Origin: Tritrichomonas musculus
Lineage: Eukaryota; Parabasalia; Tritrichomonadida; Tritrichomonadidae
DNA length: 64,000 nt
Assembly (NCBI GenBank): GCA_039105265.1
Contig: JAPFFF010000058.1
Location: 1,014,072-1,078,071 of the forward strand
Direction: 5' to 3'
The notes beneath the pieces were generated by a model that was given only the letters and a program-made list of their open reading frames with translations, ran no database searches and was not told the DNA's origin. This document shows positions 22,401 through 31,910 of this stretch, piece after piece. A program made the translations under genes and the position numbers. Each line of letters starts with the position of its first letter. The first letter of the stretch is position 1.

Positions 22401-23225
22401 AGCCGCAGGTGGAAGATTGGTTTCCTTATTTATTTACCTCCACCTGCAGCTGAGAAGCGATAGCCGCAGGTGGAAGGCTAAATTGGTAAATAGTGATTTT
22501 CCACCTGCAGCTGTCGCAGCTCAGCCGCAGGTGGAAGATTGGTTTCCTTATTTATTTACTTCCACCTGCAGCTGAGAAGCGATAGCCGCAGGTGGAAGGC
22601 TAAATTGGTAAATAGTGATTTTCCACCTGCAGCTGTCGCAGCTCAGCCGCAGGTGGAAGATTGGTTTCCTTATTTATTTACCTCCACCTGCAGCTGAGAA
22701 GCGATAGCCGCAGGTGGAAGGCTAAATTGGTAAATAGTGATTTTCCACCTGCAGCTGTCGCAGCTCAGCCGCAGGTGGAAGATTGGTTTCCTTATTTATT
22801 TACCTCCACCTGCAGCTGAGAAGCGATAGCCGCAGGTGGAAGGCTAAATTGGTAAATAGTGATTTTCCACCTGCAGCTGTCGCAGCTCAGCCGCAGGTGG
22901 AAGATTGGTTTCCTTATTTATTTACTTCCACCTGCAGCTGAGAAGCGATAGCCGCAGGTGGAAGGCTAAATTGGTAAATAGTGATTTTCCACCTGCAGCT
23001 GTCGCAGCTCAGCCGCAGGTGGAAGATTGGTTTCCTTATTTATTTACTTCCACCTGCAGCTGAGAAGCGATAGCCGCAGGTGGAAGGCTAAATTGGTAAA
23101 TAGTGATTTTCCACCTGCAGCTGTCGCAGCTCAGCCGCAGGTGGAAGATTGGTTTCCTTATTTATTTACCTCCACCTGCAGCTGAGAAGCGATAGCCGCA
23201 GGTGGAAGGCTAAATTGGTAAATAG
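16404..23225 (-). repeat. A-type 122-bp satellite, right copy (~56 near-identical units)
   Basis: Exact 122-bp period over 6.8 kb (for example 16523, 16645, 16767). Each unit has two hairpins with CCACCTGC/GCAGGTGG stems, one enclosing AGCTG-TCG-CAGCT, and two AT-rich spacers; unlike the left copy these alternate strictly. The first unit is divergent, forming the junction with the B type. Elsewhere the main visible variation is one C/T site (TTTACCTCC versus TTTACTTCC). Each unit carries several E-box-like CACCTG and CAGCTG sites. GC content is far above the surroundings. Confidence 0.95.
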
Positions 23226-23700
23226 AGAATATCAAATCAAAGATATGAAGTGTTTTTTTTTCATCCACCTTTTCGCTCTCAAAAATTTAAAAAATATTAT
23301 ATTTTAATCATTTTTGAATAAAAACTCTTTATATATTAGAGATAGGATTTTTTTAATGATAGATTTGATATACTGATATTATTCTGATTTTTTTAAGCCT
23401 ATGTTCAAAATGAACTCTTATTATATATAGGATAATAAAATAAAAGTATGCAAAATTTGAGGTGATTATTTTTTATAACTTTTTGTGTTATATAAAAAAT
23501 AAACTATTCAAATCTTCAATCAATCTTTTTTTGTGGCACTATAAATCCTTATTTTTCTCAAATGAAACTACATATAGTTTCCAAATATATCCATATAAAA
23601 CTATAATTAAATACAGTTGTTACAATACTTATTTTGAAATTTAGTGGGAAATCCTTGAGTATAGAAAAAGTTTGTTCATAATAATTTTCAAAAAATCTAG
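23226..23700. other. AT-rich region before the ubiquitin-like gene
   Basis: No gene was seen; the open frame at 23462-23644 is compositional. TCATAA at 23676-23681 is a weak initiator candidate for the gene at 23701. Confidence 0.4.
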
Positions 23701-24372
23701 ATGCATATATTGATTAAAATAATTAACAGTAAAAGTATTGATATCGATATTGAACAAACAGCCAAAATAGAAGATCTAAAAGCGAAAATATATGAAAAAG
23801 AAAAAATTCCTCCTGAACAACAAAAAATTATTTTTTCAAATACCCAACTTGAAAATGGAAACACGCTACAAGATTATAGTATACAAAAAGATTCAGTATT
23901 GTATATGATAATCAGAGTAGTTGATGATCCAAATCCATTAAATTATATAACAATTTGGAAAGATGATAATATTGATAATGAGGAAAATTCAAGATACAGA
24001 AAAGAATTGGAAGAAAAAGCATATTCAGGCGTATATTTCACGAAAGTAACAAATGAAGCATTAAATATAATTAAAACAAATAATAAAAAAATAAAATTGA
24101 TAACAAATGGAGGGGCTGGATTGACAGGCAAAACTTTAATTGAAGAAGCCAGGAAAATTACAGGAAAAACTTCTGTTTCTTTAGTTTTCGCAAGATCTCC
24201 TCAACATTTACAATGGATCACTCAAATGGAAAACGTATTATTCACAACAAGTCCCGATATGTTCAAAAAGTTTGTGGAATTAAAAATGGATAAAGATTCA
24301 ATTATTAAATTCATTGATGCCCTTCAAAAAGAAAATAATATAAAATTTAAAATCAATGAAAGCAACCTCTAA
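23701..24372 (+). CDS. Ubiquitin-like domain fused to a receiver/TIR-like alpha-beta domain
   Basis: A 223-residue protein. Residues 1-73 are a ubiquitin-like fold: MHILIKI strand, then KIEDLKAKIYEKEKIPPEQQ, IIFSNTQLENGNTLQDYSI and a last strand VLYMIIRV. IPPEQQ and the LENG-TLQDY pattern match ubiquitin closely, but there is no C-terminal di-glycine, so it cannot be processed and conjugated as ubiquitin is. Residues ~80-215 form an alternating strand/helix domain: YITIWKDDNIDNEENSRY, then KIKLITNGGAGLTGKTLIEE, SVSLVFARSPQHLQWI and NVLFTTSPDMFKKFVEL. This resembles CheY-receiver or TIR-like folds; that part is inference. The architecture suggests a ubiquitin-like adaptor, perhaps proteasome-binding. 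A clear initiator is not visible upstream; the only candidate is weak. Confidence 0.75.
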   Translation: MHILIKIINSKSIDIDIEQTAKIEDLKAKIYEKEKIPPEQQKIIFSNTQLENGNTLQDYSIQKDSVLYMIIRVVDDPNPLNYITIWKDDNIDNEENSRYRKELEEKAYSGVYFTKVTNEALNIIKTNNKKIKLITNGGAGLTGKTLIEEARKITGKTSVSLVFARSPQHLQWITQMENVLFTTSPDMFKKFVELKMDKDSIIKFIDALQKENNIKFKINESNL

Positions 24373-24807
24373 TTTGCTTTTTTTCATAAAAATCTTTACT
24401 AATGCAATATTCAAGATTAATTTTAGAAATATTTTTTAAATAAGTGCATTCTGAAATATCCAAGATTATTTTTTTAAAAAAATTGAAATTAATCATGACT
24501 TTTAAACATGATTAGTAGCATTTTTAAATAAAGGAAAAGTAAGTAAATTGGATTATTTAAGTTATTTTTTGTAATTCTTTGATAAATTTAATAATTTACA
24601 ATTTTTACGGATAATTCATTAACAAAACGTAATGGTTGATTTCCATAATGATTCCAAAAATCAATCTGTGTTTGATGTTTTAACTTTCTGTTTTTAATAT
24701 TTTTTTTTTTTTTTTTTCAATCTTCAATTTCAATTTGAAATTGAATGCATCACTTCATTTTAATTTCAGCCCTTTTTAAATTCAATTTAATTATCTTTTA
24801 TTTTTCT
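24373..24807. other. AT-rich intergenic region
   Basis: Holds homopolymer T runs near 24700 and the 3' and 5' flanks of the adjacent genes; nothing else was recognised. Confidence 0.4.
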
Positions 24808-24813
24808 TCATTT
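24808..24813 (+). promoter_or_regulatory. Initiator TCATTT before the Cdc123-like gene
   Basis: TCA+1TTT with the A at 24810, giving a 24-nt leader to the ATG at 24834. Confidence 0.55.
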
Positions 24814-24833
24814 TTAATTAAGACCAAAAAAAT

Positions 24834-25955
24834 ATGTCAAATCAATCTTTTGCTATTCCAAGGTATTCAAAGCAATTTTATTATGTTGAATCTTGGTATC
24901 CATTAATTGAAGATTTAACATTTAAAACATGGATCTTACATCTCACTCAAGAAGAAGGCGAATTATTGAATCGAATTACTCTTCAAACAATCAGAAGGAA
25001 GCCAATCGCTAAAAAAGACCAAGAATCACTGAAAAAATGCATTTCAAAAATATCTGATTTCTTCGAAAAAGTTAAAAAAGAATCGCCACCAAATTCTGGC
25101 TATTTTCTTCGTCTTGGAAGCCGTTCGTTAAAAGATGCTGTTTTTCACACAAAAAAAGCATTCAAAAGATTTAAAGATTACCTTTACCAACGATATTTAG
25201 ACGAATACAAATCATTAAATCTTGAAACAAAAGAAGAAAAATTTTCCTGGGTAAATAAAAAGACAGAAATGAATGATCTGTATTACATATCAGAATGTGA
25301 TATTCAAGCTCTCAAATGCTATAAAATTTCACAAATGTTCGAACTTTTTTTCAATAGTGAAAGAATTTTTATTGATTTAAATCGTGAAGCAAAATTCGAA
25401 TCACCTAAATACTCATTGAACTTCAGACTTTGGGACGATAGAATAACATATGACATGGAATTCAGAGGTTTTGTTTATCATCACAAATTCTGTGCACTTA
25501 CACAATATGACAACAGAATGCATCACAGTCAAGTGCATCAAAACAAAGAGAAAATATTGCAAGCAATTACTGACTTTTATGAAACAAAGGTCAGACCAAG
25601 AATGGAGCCAAATTGCCCAATACCAGAAGGTGCCTACGTGATTGATTTTGCTGTCATTTTCAATGGTACTGATGTTGAAGAAGTTATTGTAATTGAAATA
25701 AATAATTTTACTAGGACAACAGGCTCATCTTTATTCCACTGGGATATGGATATCGACGTGCTGACTGGAAAGAAGGACTTCGAATTTAGACTCATCGAAG
25801 AAAACAGGTATGCTAATGTTGATTATAGCAACGTTATTGACTCAGAAATAATAATGACGAAGAATAATATTAAAGCGAAAATTATTAATGAAAATAAATC
25901 ATTCTCAGAAAAGTATTTCAAATGGAGAAAAAAGGTTGTGCCAATGAATGTGTAA
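24834..25955 (+). CDS. Cdc123/D123-family ATP-grasp protein
   Basis: A 373-residue protein with the landmarks of Cdc123 (D123), the ATP-grasp-fold chaperone that assembles translation factor eIF2 in fungi and animals. Seen in order: an N-terminal segment with FYYVESWYPLIEDLTFKT (~15-35); YFLRLGSRSLKDAVF (~88-102), matching the family's K-L-S-SPKDA loop; FRLWDDRITYDMEFRGFV (~196-213) with HKFCALTQYDNRMHH after it; YVIDFAVIF (~264-272); and VIVIEINNFTRTTG with LFHWD (~282-303), the metal/ATP-binding end of the fold. Length is close to the family norm (~330-370). Sequence divergence leaves open whether it is the true Cdc123 orthologue or a lineage-specific paralogue. Cytoplasmic; no signal peptide. 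Confidence 0.75.
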   Translation: MSNQSFAIPRYSKQFYYVESWYPLIEDLTFKTWILHLTQEEGELLNRITLQTIRRKPIAKKDQESLKKCISKISDFFEKVKKESPPNSGYFLRLGSRSLKDAVFHTKKAFKRFKDYLYQRYLDEYKSLNLETKEEKFSWVNKKTEMNDLYYISECDIQALKCYKISQMFELFFNSERIFIDLNREAKFESPKYSLNFRLWDDRITYDMEFRGFVYHHKFCALTQYDNRMHHSQVHQNKEKILQAITDFYETKVRPRMEPNCPIPEGAYVIDFAVIFNGTDVEEVIVIEINNFTRTTGSSLFHWDMDIDVLTGKKDFEFRLIEENRYANVDYSNVIDSEIIMTKNNIKAKIINENKSFSEKYFKWRKKVVPMNV

Positions 25956-26049
25956 GATAAGTCTCTTTTTATAAAAATTCATTAAAAAAGAAAGAATTTT
26001 TATTATAATTTTTGTTATATTAATTTAGTATAGATTGTTGAAGCTATTT

Positions 26050-26735
26050 TTAGCAAATGAAACAATTTTGCTTCTTATCATCATCATTTTTACCATCTTC
26101 TTTCTTATCATCTTCAACTTTTTTTTGTCTTCAACTTTTTCTTCATGCTTTGAAGATTCATTTTCCACATTATTTTGCTGACTTGGAAAGAGATCTTTTA
26201 TCACTCCATTGTTTGTCAATTCAACTGGTGTTCTTCATTAAAAAAAGTATATAATCATTAAATTATAACTAAAATTGCATTAAATTCACAGATAAAACTT
26301 TGTCTTTTTGGCTGATTTCAATTTTTTCATGGCTCAACAAAAGTTTAGCAATCTCCACATTTTCTTCTTGAACAGCCAAATGCATCGGCGTCTTGTAAAG
26401 CAAACCTAATTGAAAATTTCATTTAATTTTTTCACTGAAAATGCCATTAAAAACTCTTGAATTGAAATTGAATCAAAAATGTTGTATTTCAAATAGTTGT
26501 TTTCTTATTAACTTCGATATCTTCTCTTTTTAGTAAAAGTTCAACAATTTCTTTATTTCATGTTATTACAGCCATGCAAAGCGGAGTAATTGAATGAGAA
26601 GTGATGAAAAATTCAATTAATAAAAAATTAATCTAAAATTGAATAACGATTTACATTAATTTCTTTTTGTACCAACAAAAGTTCAACTATATCAATATTT
26701 CTCTTCTTGATTGCCGCATATAATGGTCCATTATA
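26050..26735 (-). pseudogene. Decayed ankyrin-repeat gene with C-terminal CFIC
   Basis: Minus-strand pieces of at least three ankyrin repeats survive: GPLYAAIKKRNIDIVELLLV near 26650-26735, ITPLCMAV and EIVELLLKREDIEVN near 26520-26595, and KTPMHLAVQEENVEIAKLLL near 26300-26400. They are separated by stop-containing AT-rich DNA. The acidic/basic tail at 26050-26219 would end KKQNCFIC, a possible prenylation-type end, but is out of frame because of an A8 run near 26120. It is a relative of the intact ankyrin gene at 47227-49773. Confidence 0.75.
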
Positions 26736-26900
26736 AAAAAAATAATTTGAAATTTCATTAATCAAAAAATTTTTGAAATTCTATCAAAAAAATTATAGAA
26801 AATGTCATAAATGTAATAAATTAAAAACGAAATTAATAAATAATATTTGAAACTGTATCAGAAAAAATAATTTCAAATTTTGTGAGAAACATAACTTTTT

Positions 26901-26995
26901 GAATGACTTTTAAAAAACTTTTTGCTCATTCTTCAGAAAAAGTTGATCAAAACAGTTGAAAAGGCAAAAAATTATATCTATCAAATTGAGGCAAA
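26901..26995 (+). repeat. 95-bp exact duplicate of part of the VWA relic
   Basis: Identical to 27586-27680, a piece of the decayed VWA domain. The copies lie 685 bp apart in the same orientation; local duplication or an insertion-mediated copy are both possible. Confidence 0.85.
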
Positions 26996-27173
26996 AAATA
27001 TTAATGCCAATAATTGTCAGTTATCGATTCAATACAGTTTGTTACATGGTTGTAAGTATATTCTTTCTATAAAAATTAGGTAAAAATATAAAAAATTTAT
27101 TTTATCATGAATTTTGACTATATGAATATAAGCACATATTTTTTTAGCAATTACAGAATAAACCAATTTAAGG

Positions 27174-27990
27174 ATGACTTCAGTAACAATTGAAAATGTT
27201 TCTAAAGATAAAATTACAGCAGTTATATTTCATGACAAACTCACAATTACAGCCAATAACAGATGTTTGCACCAATTATAAAGGATATTATATAAAAATT
27301 GAGGATCATATAGGCAGATTAACTATCAATTCAGCAAAAAATATAGATGAGAATTTCTTAATAATGAAAAAATTCCAACACCAGTCCAAAACCAAATGGA
27401 ACTAACATACAATGCTGCAGTAATCACCATTATTTCAGAATTTGAGCCAATTAAAACAGATCTGAAAGAATATGTTTTTCTAATTGATTGCTCGGCATCG
27501 ATGCTTGGAGAATCCATTTAGAAATTCAAAAAGTCCTTTCATATATTCTCATCAAATGGCTGCTACTTCAACATTATCCCGTTTGGAATGACTTTTAAAA
27601 AACTTTTTGCTCATTCTTCAGAAAAAGTTGATCAAAACAGTTGAAAAGGCAAAAAATTATATCTATCAAATTGAGGCAAATCTAGGATGACAAATTCAAA
27701 AAACATGTCAGAACAACCAGGAAAAGTCAAAATATTAATAACATCATTAACAATGATGAAGTTTACAAATACCAAAAAGTGATTGAAAAAGTTACTCAAA
27801 ATTGCAGTTATAACAGAATTTTATGATTAGCATTTGGAAGCCAGACTTAGTTCTCAACAAGGAAGATCGGAAGATTAGCAGATGAAATCTTCTGAACATA
27901 TTTAAACATCGGCAAATTTCTCAGATTTTTTTGTTTTGAATTTGTTTCGTTGAACAACTTTTCAATTATTGACTGTATTTTAAATTCAAA
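27174..27990 (+). pseudogene. Decayed VIT/von Willebrand A-domain protein gene
   Basis: A stop- and frameshift-riddled relic. It opens with ATG at 27174 (MTSVTIENVSKDKITAVIF), then a VIT-like part (NQMELTYNAAVITIISEFEP). The VWA start follows: KEYVFLIDCSASMLGESI, with the DxSxS metal-binding (MIDAS) motif D-C-S-A-S intact. Next come CYFNIIPFGMTFKKLFAHS and weak downstream pieces to about 27990. At least five stops interrupt it. VIT/VWA proteins are an expanded trichomonad family. Confidence 0.8.
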
Positions 27991-28200
27991 CCAATATATA
28001 TTAATAAGGATATTCTAATATTGTATATAAGGCTGATTTTCTACATTTGAATTAGAAAATTAATAATACAGATATCCATTCTATCATTCTGATACTTGCC
28101 TTAGATGTGAATGCAAAAAGGTTTTATTATTATTTAATGATTTGTTAATAATCTCTGTAGAAAAAATGCTATTAATTTTTATTTATAACTTTTACTGTCA

Positions 28201-30300
28201 TTATGTATTCTGTCCTATCTTCAATAATGGACATCCACGGAAGCAATTCCTACCAATTAACTTTACAGAAGAAGGAATTGTTATTTGTGTCAACGATGAA
28301 CATCCTTCGAAAGCAGAATCTCCAATTTCGGTTACAGAAGAAGGAATCGTGATTTGTGTCAACGACGAACATCCACCAAAACAATTCTTATCAATTAACT
28401 TTACAGAAGAAGGAATTGTTATTTGTTTCAATGACGAGCATCTATGAAAAGCAAATTCTCTAATTGAAGCTACATAAGGAGGGATTGTGATTTCTGTCAA
28501 TGATGAACACTTATTAAAACAATTCCTACCAATTAACTTTACCGAAGAAGGAATTGTTATTTGCTTCAATGACGAACATCCATAAAAAGTAGAATCTTCA
28601 ATTGAAGTCACAAAAGGAGGGATTGTGATTTCTGTCAATGATGAACATCTACAGAAAGCACTTTTCCCAATTGAGGTTACAGAAGAAGGAATTGCAATTT
28701 CTGTCAACAATGAGCATTCACAAAAGAGAGACCATCCAATTATTCTCACAGAAGAAGGAATTGAAATACACTTCAACGACGAGCATCCATAAAAAGTATT
28801 CCATCCAATTTTTCTTACTGAAGAAGGAATTGAAATTTGCTCCATTGATGAACATCCACGAAAAGCACTGCTGCCAATTGATGTTACTGAAGGAATAGAA
28901 ATTTGCACCAGTGATGAACAACCTTCAAAAGAATTTTCTTCAATTTCGGTTACAGAAGAAGGAATCATGATTCTTGTCAACGATACACAGCATTTGAAAG
29001 AGCCTTTACCAATTTTTGTTACAGAAGGAGGAATTGTGATTTCTGCCAACGATGAGCAACCTTCAAAAGAATTGTCTCCAATTTCTGTTACAGAAAAAGG
29101 AATTGAAATTTGAATCATCGATGAGCAACCTTCAAAAGAATTGTCTCCAATTTCTGTTACAGAAGAAGGAATTGTAATTCCTGTCAACGATGCGCAACAT
29201 TTGAAAGAGCCTTTACCAATCTGTGTTACAGAAGAAGGAATTGTGATTTCTGCCAACGATGAACAACCTTCAAAAGAATTGTCTCCTATTTGCGTTACTG
29301 AAGGAGGAACTGTGATTTGCTTCAACGAAAAACACAGATTCTTGATTCTGAAAGAAAATGCACTCTGTGAACTAGAGATGATGTCTCCAATTTCTTCAGG
29401 GAAAAAGTGGTAGTTATAACAATTAACAATACAAAACGCAAAATGGCCAATTTCTATTTCATTCAAAAAGTTGTCCTTTATGTAACCAGCCACGTCATTG
29501 TGGTGGCAAATAACCGACTCTTCATATAACTTATAACTGCTTTCTTGCCTGACTTTGTTTTCTTCTAGAAAATGGATCAAGTCAGCATTATTGGAATGCA
29601 CTGCGTAAAGCCACAAAGAATCACTCAGTGGAACGTTGTTGTATTGCAGATATCGAACGATTTGAATCGACCCATAAAAAGACGCATATTCAATCAACGT
29701 TTGTCTTTTTTCTAACAGAAAAAAAATCGTTTCATAAATTGAAGGCTCAATCCGATTTGAAAGCGATGTATTGGATCGAGTTGTATACGAACTAAATTCT
29801 TCAACGAGGTCTTGTCGTATTAACGTACAAATATATGAGTCGTTTTCGCCTGTTCGACATTTGCATTCAAAATTTTCGTTTTCTTTTTCATATTCTTCTT
29901 TGATTTCGCTTTCAATTTCATTCGTATCAATGAAAGATTTGAGACCTGGATACAAATAATGACTGTATGGAAAATTGTTTTTATCTTTCTGAAGTTTAAT
30001 ATAATTTTTTTATTTGGTCGGATGAGGTTTTGTTCTAAAAGTAGTAAAAGAATTCGCTTGTTGTTTTTAAAAAATTGGTAGATATCAAAGTCACTTATTT
30101 GAGGTTCTGTTTCGTGGATTATCTGCTATTTTTGATATTAAGTGGAGCGTTGATAGGCTTTCTTCTTTATTTTTTAAATAATCTCGTTTTTTAAATTCTT
30201 TAAATAACAGCTCTATATCTTCATTTTCTGAAGAATCAATGAATTCCATTAGAGAAGAATACATTTCTTTCTTTTCCCGAATAATTAATTCGATTTCCAT
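28201..30300 (-). pseudogene. BspA-like leucine-rich-repeat protein with DUF3447 region, two frameshifts
   Basis: The long intact part (about 29990 down to 28201) has a DUF3447/ankyrin-like region with TLIEYASFYGSIQIVRYL and LWLYAVHSNNADLIHFLEE. It is followed by 16 BspA-type LRR_5 repeats of 23 residues (consensus LTEITIPSSVTSIGxSAFxGCSS). The family N-terminus is encoded upstream from ATG at 30298-30300 (MEIELIIREKKEMYSSLMEF) in a different frame. Two single-base steps break it: one at the GG at 30116-30117 and one at the T7 run at 30005-30011, with clearly coding sequence (DIYQFFKNNKRILLLL) between them in a third frame. BspA-like proteins are typically surface-associated in trichomonads, but no membrane helix or signal is seen here. 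A true pseudogene or a homopolymer sequencing error fit equally well. Confidence 0.8.
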
Positions 30301-30977
30301 GCTTTAATGTCCAAAATAAAAAAAAATTGTCATTTTGATAATTATGCAATTGAAAATTTAATAATACCTTCAAAAATATTTCTTATTCTATATCAAAATT
30401 AAAATCAAATTTATATATATATTTTAAATAAAATATGTTTTTAATATAAAATAGAATTATTTATATTTAAATTCATAATATAATGAGTTTTTATCAATAT
30501 ATTTACAAAATATTATTCAATTAAATTGAATCAGTTTTCAAGAATAATATTATTCAAATATCTCAATATTTTTGAAATAATTAATAATTTGAAAAGGATA
30601 AGATGCTTAATAAAATAGTATATATTCATATAATACAATATATTTTCTCAAAATTTAAAATTTCTTGAAATTTTTTTCAAACAGTTAAATTTTTATTCAG
30701 CAGCCACAATAAAAAGAATCATATAGTTATCTATCGTTGTTCAACAACTTCTATGTTCATAATATTTAAAATTGTTTTGAATTGATCAATTCAGATCATG
30801 AAATATGACGCTGAGAATTTCGACTTTTTGAATCACCAAAAAAGTTATATGTTTTTGATAAAATAGCATGAATTTATTGATATCATTTCATTTTTACAAA
30901 TAAATTGAAATATTATCTTTTGATCAATAAACTTTACTAGCAATTGACTTTTAAACAAAATTTGAGAAGACAAGTAG
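30301..30977. other. AT-rich intergenic region
   Basis: Nothing was recognised. The expected initiator just upstream of 30300 is missing on the minus strand (GACATT where TCATT would be expected). Confidence 0.4.
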
Positions 30978-31130
30978 ATCTTCATTTCAACTCCTTCATC
31001 TGTAGCATCCATTGGATACTGTGCTTTCTCTGGGTGTTCATCTTTGTCAAATATTTCAATTCCTTGATCAGCTAATGAAAATGTCCTTGGATTTTCGCTT
31101 GATGTCAAAATTACAAAAATTTGACGATTC
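30978..31130 (+). pseudogene. BspA-like LRR fragment
   Basis: Plus-strand frame reads TPSSVASIGYCAFSGCSSLS and NISIP, then a stop and residual text. This is one and a half LRR_5 repeats of the type seen complete at 28201-29955. It is bounded by a stop at 30975, with no start nearby. Confidence 0.75.
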
Positions 31131-31910
31131 AATATATTTTTTTATGAATGTAAAAATGTTTATTAGAATATTATTTTGTAAAATTAATGCATATGATTGA
31201 TGCATGACTCTTCGAATGTAATGCTGAATAAGCATACATACATTAATTTTTCAAAAACGGTATTGCGATCGGATGTAAAGTGTCAAAAGATTTTAAAAAA
31301 CTGTAAAAATCAAAACAAACCAAATATATAAATAGAGCACATTATACATAATAACTTATTAAAATATTGGAAGGATTTTCTACTTTGATTTGGTAATTTA
31401 TGTTGATTAAATTTGAATGAAAATCTCATTTTATCCTTTCAAAAAACATTTTTTTCATATGGCATGTCAATAAAATTTAAAATTTACTTCCAAATTTCAT
31501 TAAAGAATTTGATTTTATATTATATAAAATTAACTGTTATATAATTTTTTTAAGCATTTCCAGGTTATTTAATTTTACTCTCAATTTTTTGACACTTTAC
31601 ATCCGATCACAGTCAGGGATGCATTTCGGGCACGGGCAGGGCAACTTGCCCGAACAAACCTGTCTGCCCGGGCAGTGCCCGGGCAGATCTTTGGGCATCG
31701 GGCACGCCCGGGCAAAAATACGTTAGCACTTTTCGGGCAGCCCTTTTTTGCCCGGGCATCTATCGTCGGGCAGTGCCCCATAATTGCCCGAAAGTTTTAA
31801 AAGTTCATAGTAATATTTAAATTTTTCTAATGATGTTTTTCCAAAATAAATTAATTTTTGATTCATTAATACTTATTTTATGATTAATATAATTTTTATG
31901 TATGAATTAA

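Larger units (their letters stand above)
15794..23225 (-). mobile_element. Palindromic-satellite element, copy R (7.4 kb, inverted relative to copy L)
   Basis: Tail (15794-15930), B-type repeats (15931-16403) and a long A-type array (16404-23225), in reverse orientation to copy L. The shared tail includes the hairpin CACTTTTTGAGC-TTC-GCTCAAAAAGTG at 15806-15832 and ends at the same base as copy L. Tail divergence from copy L is confined to small A/T-run changes. No coding frame is present. The outer end stops mid-unit at 23225 next to unique DNA. Confidence 0.6.

Noticed and set aside
16404-23225. CRISPR-like appearance (regular repeats with spacers)
   Set aside because: The spacers are as invariant as the repeats, there are no cas genes, and the host is a eukaryote; this is a palindromic satellite.
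26300-26735. Spliced ankyrin gene instead of a pseudogene
   Set aside because: No trichomonad-type intron signals separate the repeat pieces, and stops fall within the repeats themselves.
28142-29413. Several plus-strand frames with repeated EEGIVI motifs
   Set aside because: They are antisense to the BspA-type LRR repeats on the minus strand; the LRR frame is the recognised family.
30845-31132. 95-codon minus-strand frame
   Set aside because: The opposite strand reads as a BspA-type LRR repeat, so this frame is its shadow.
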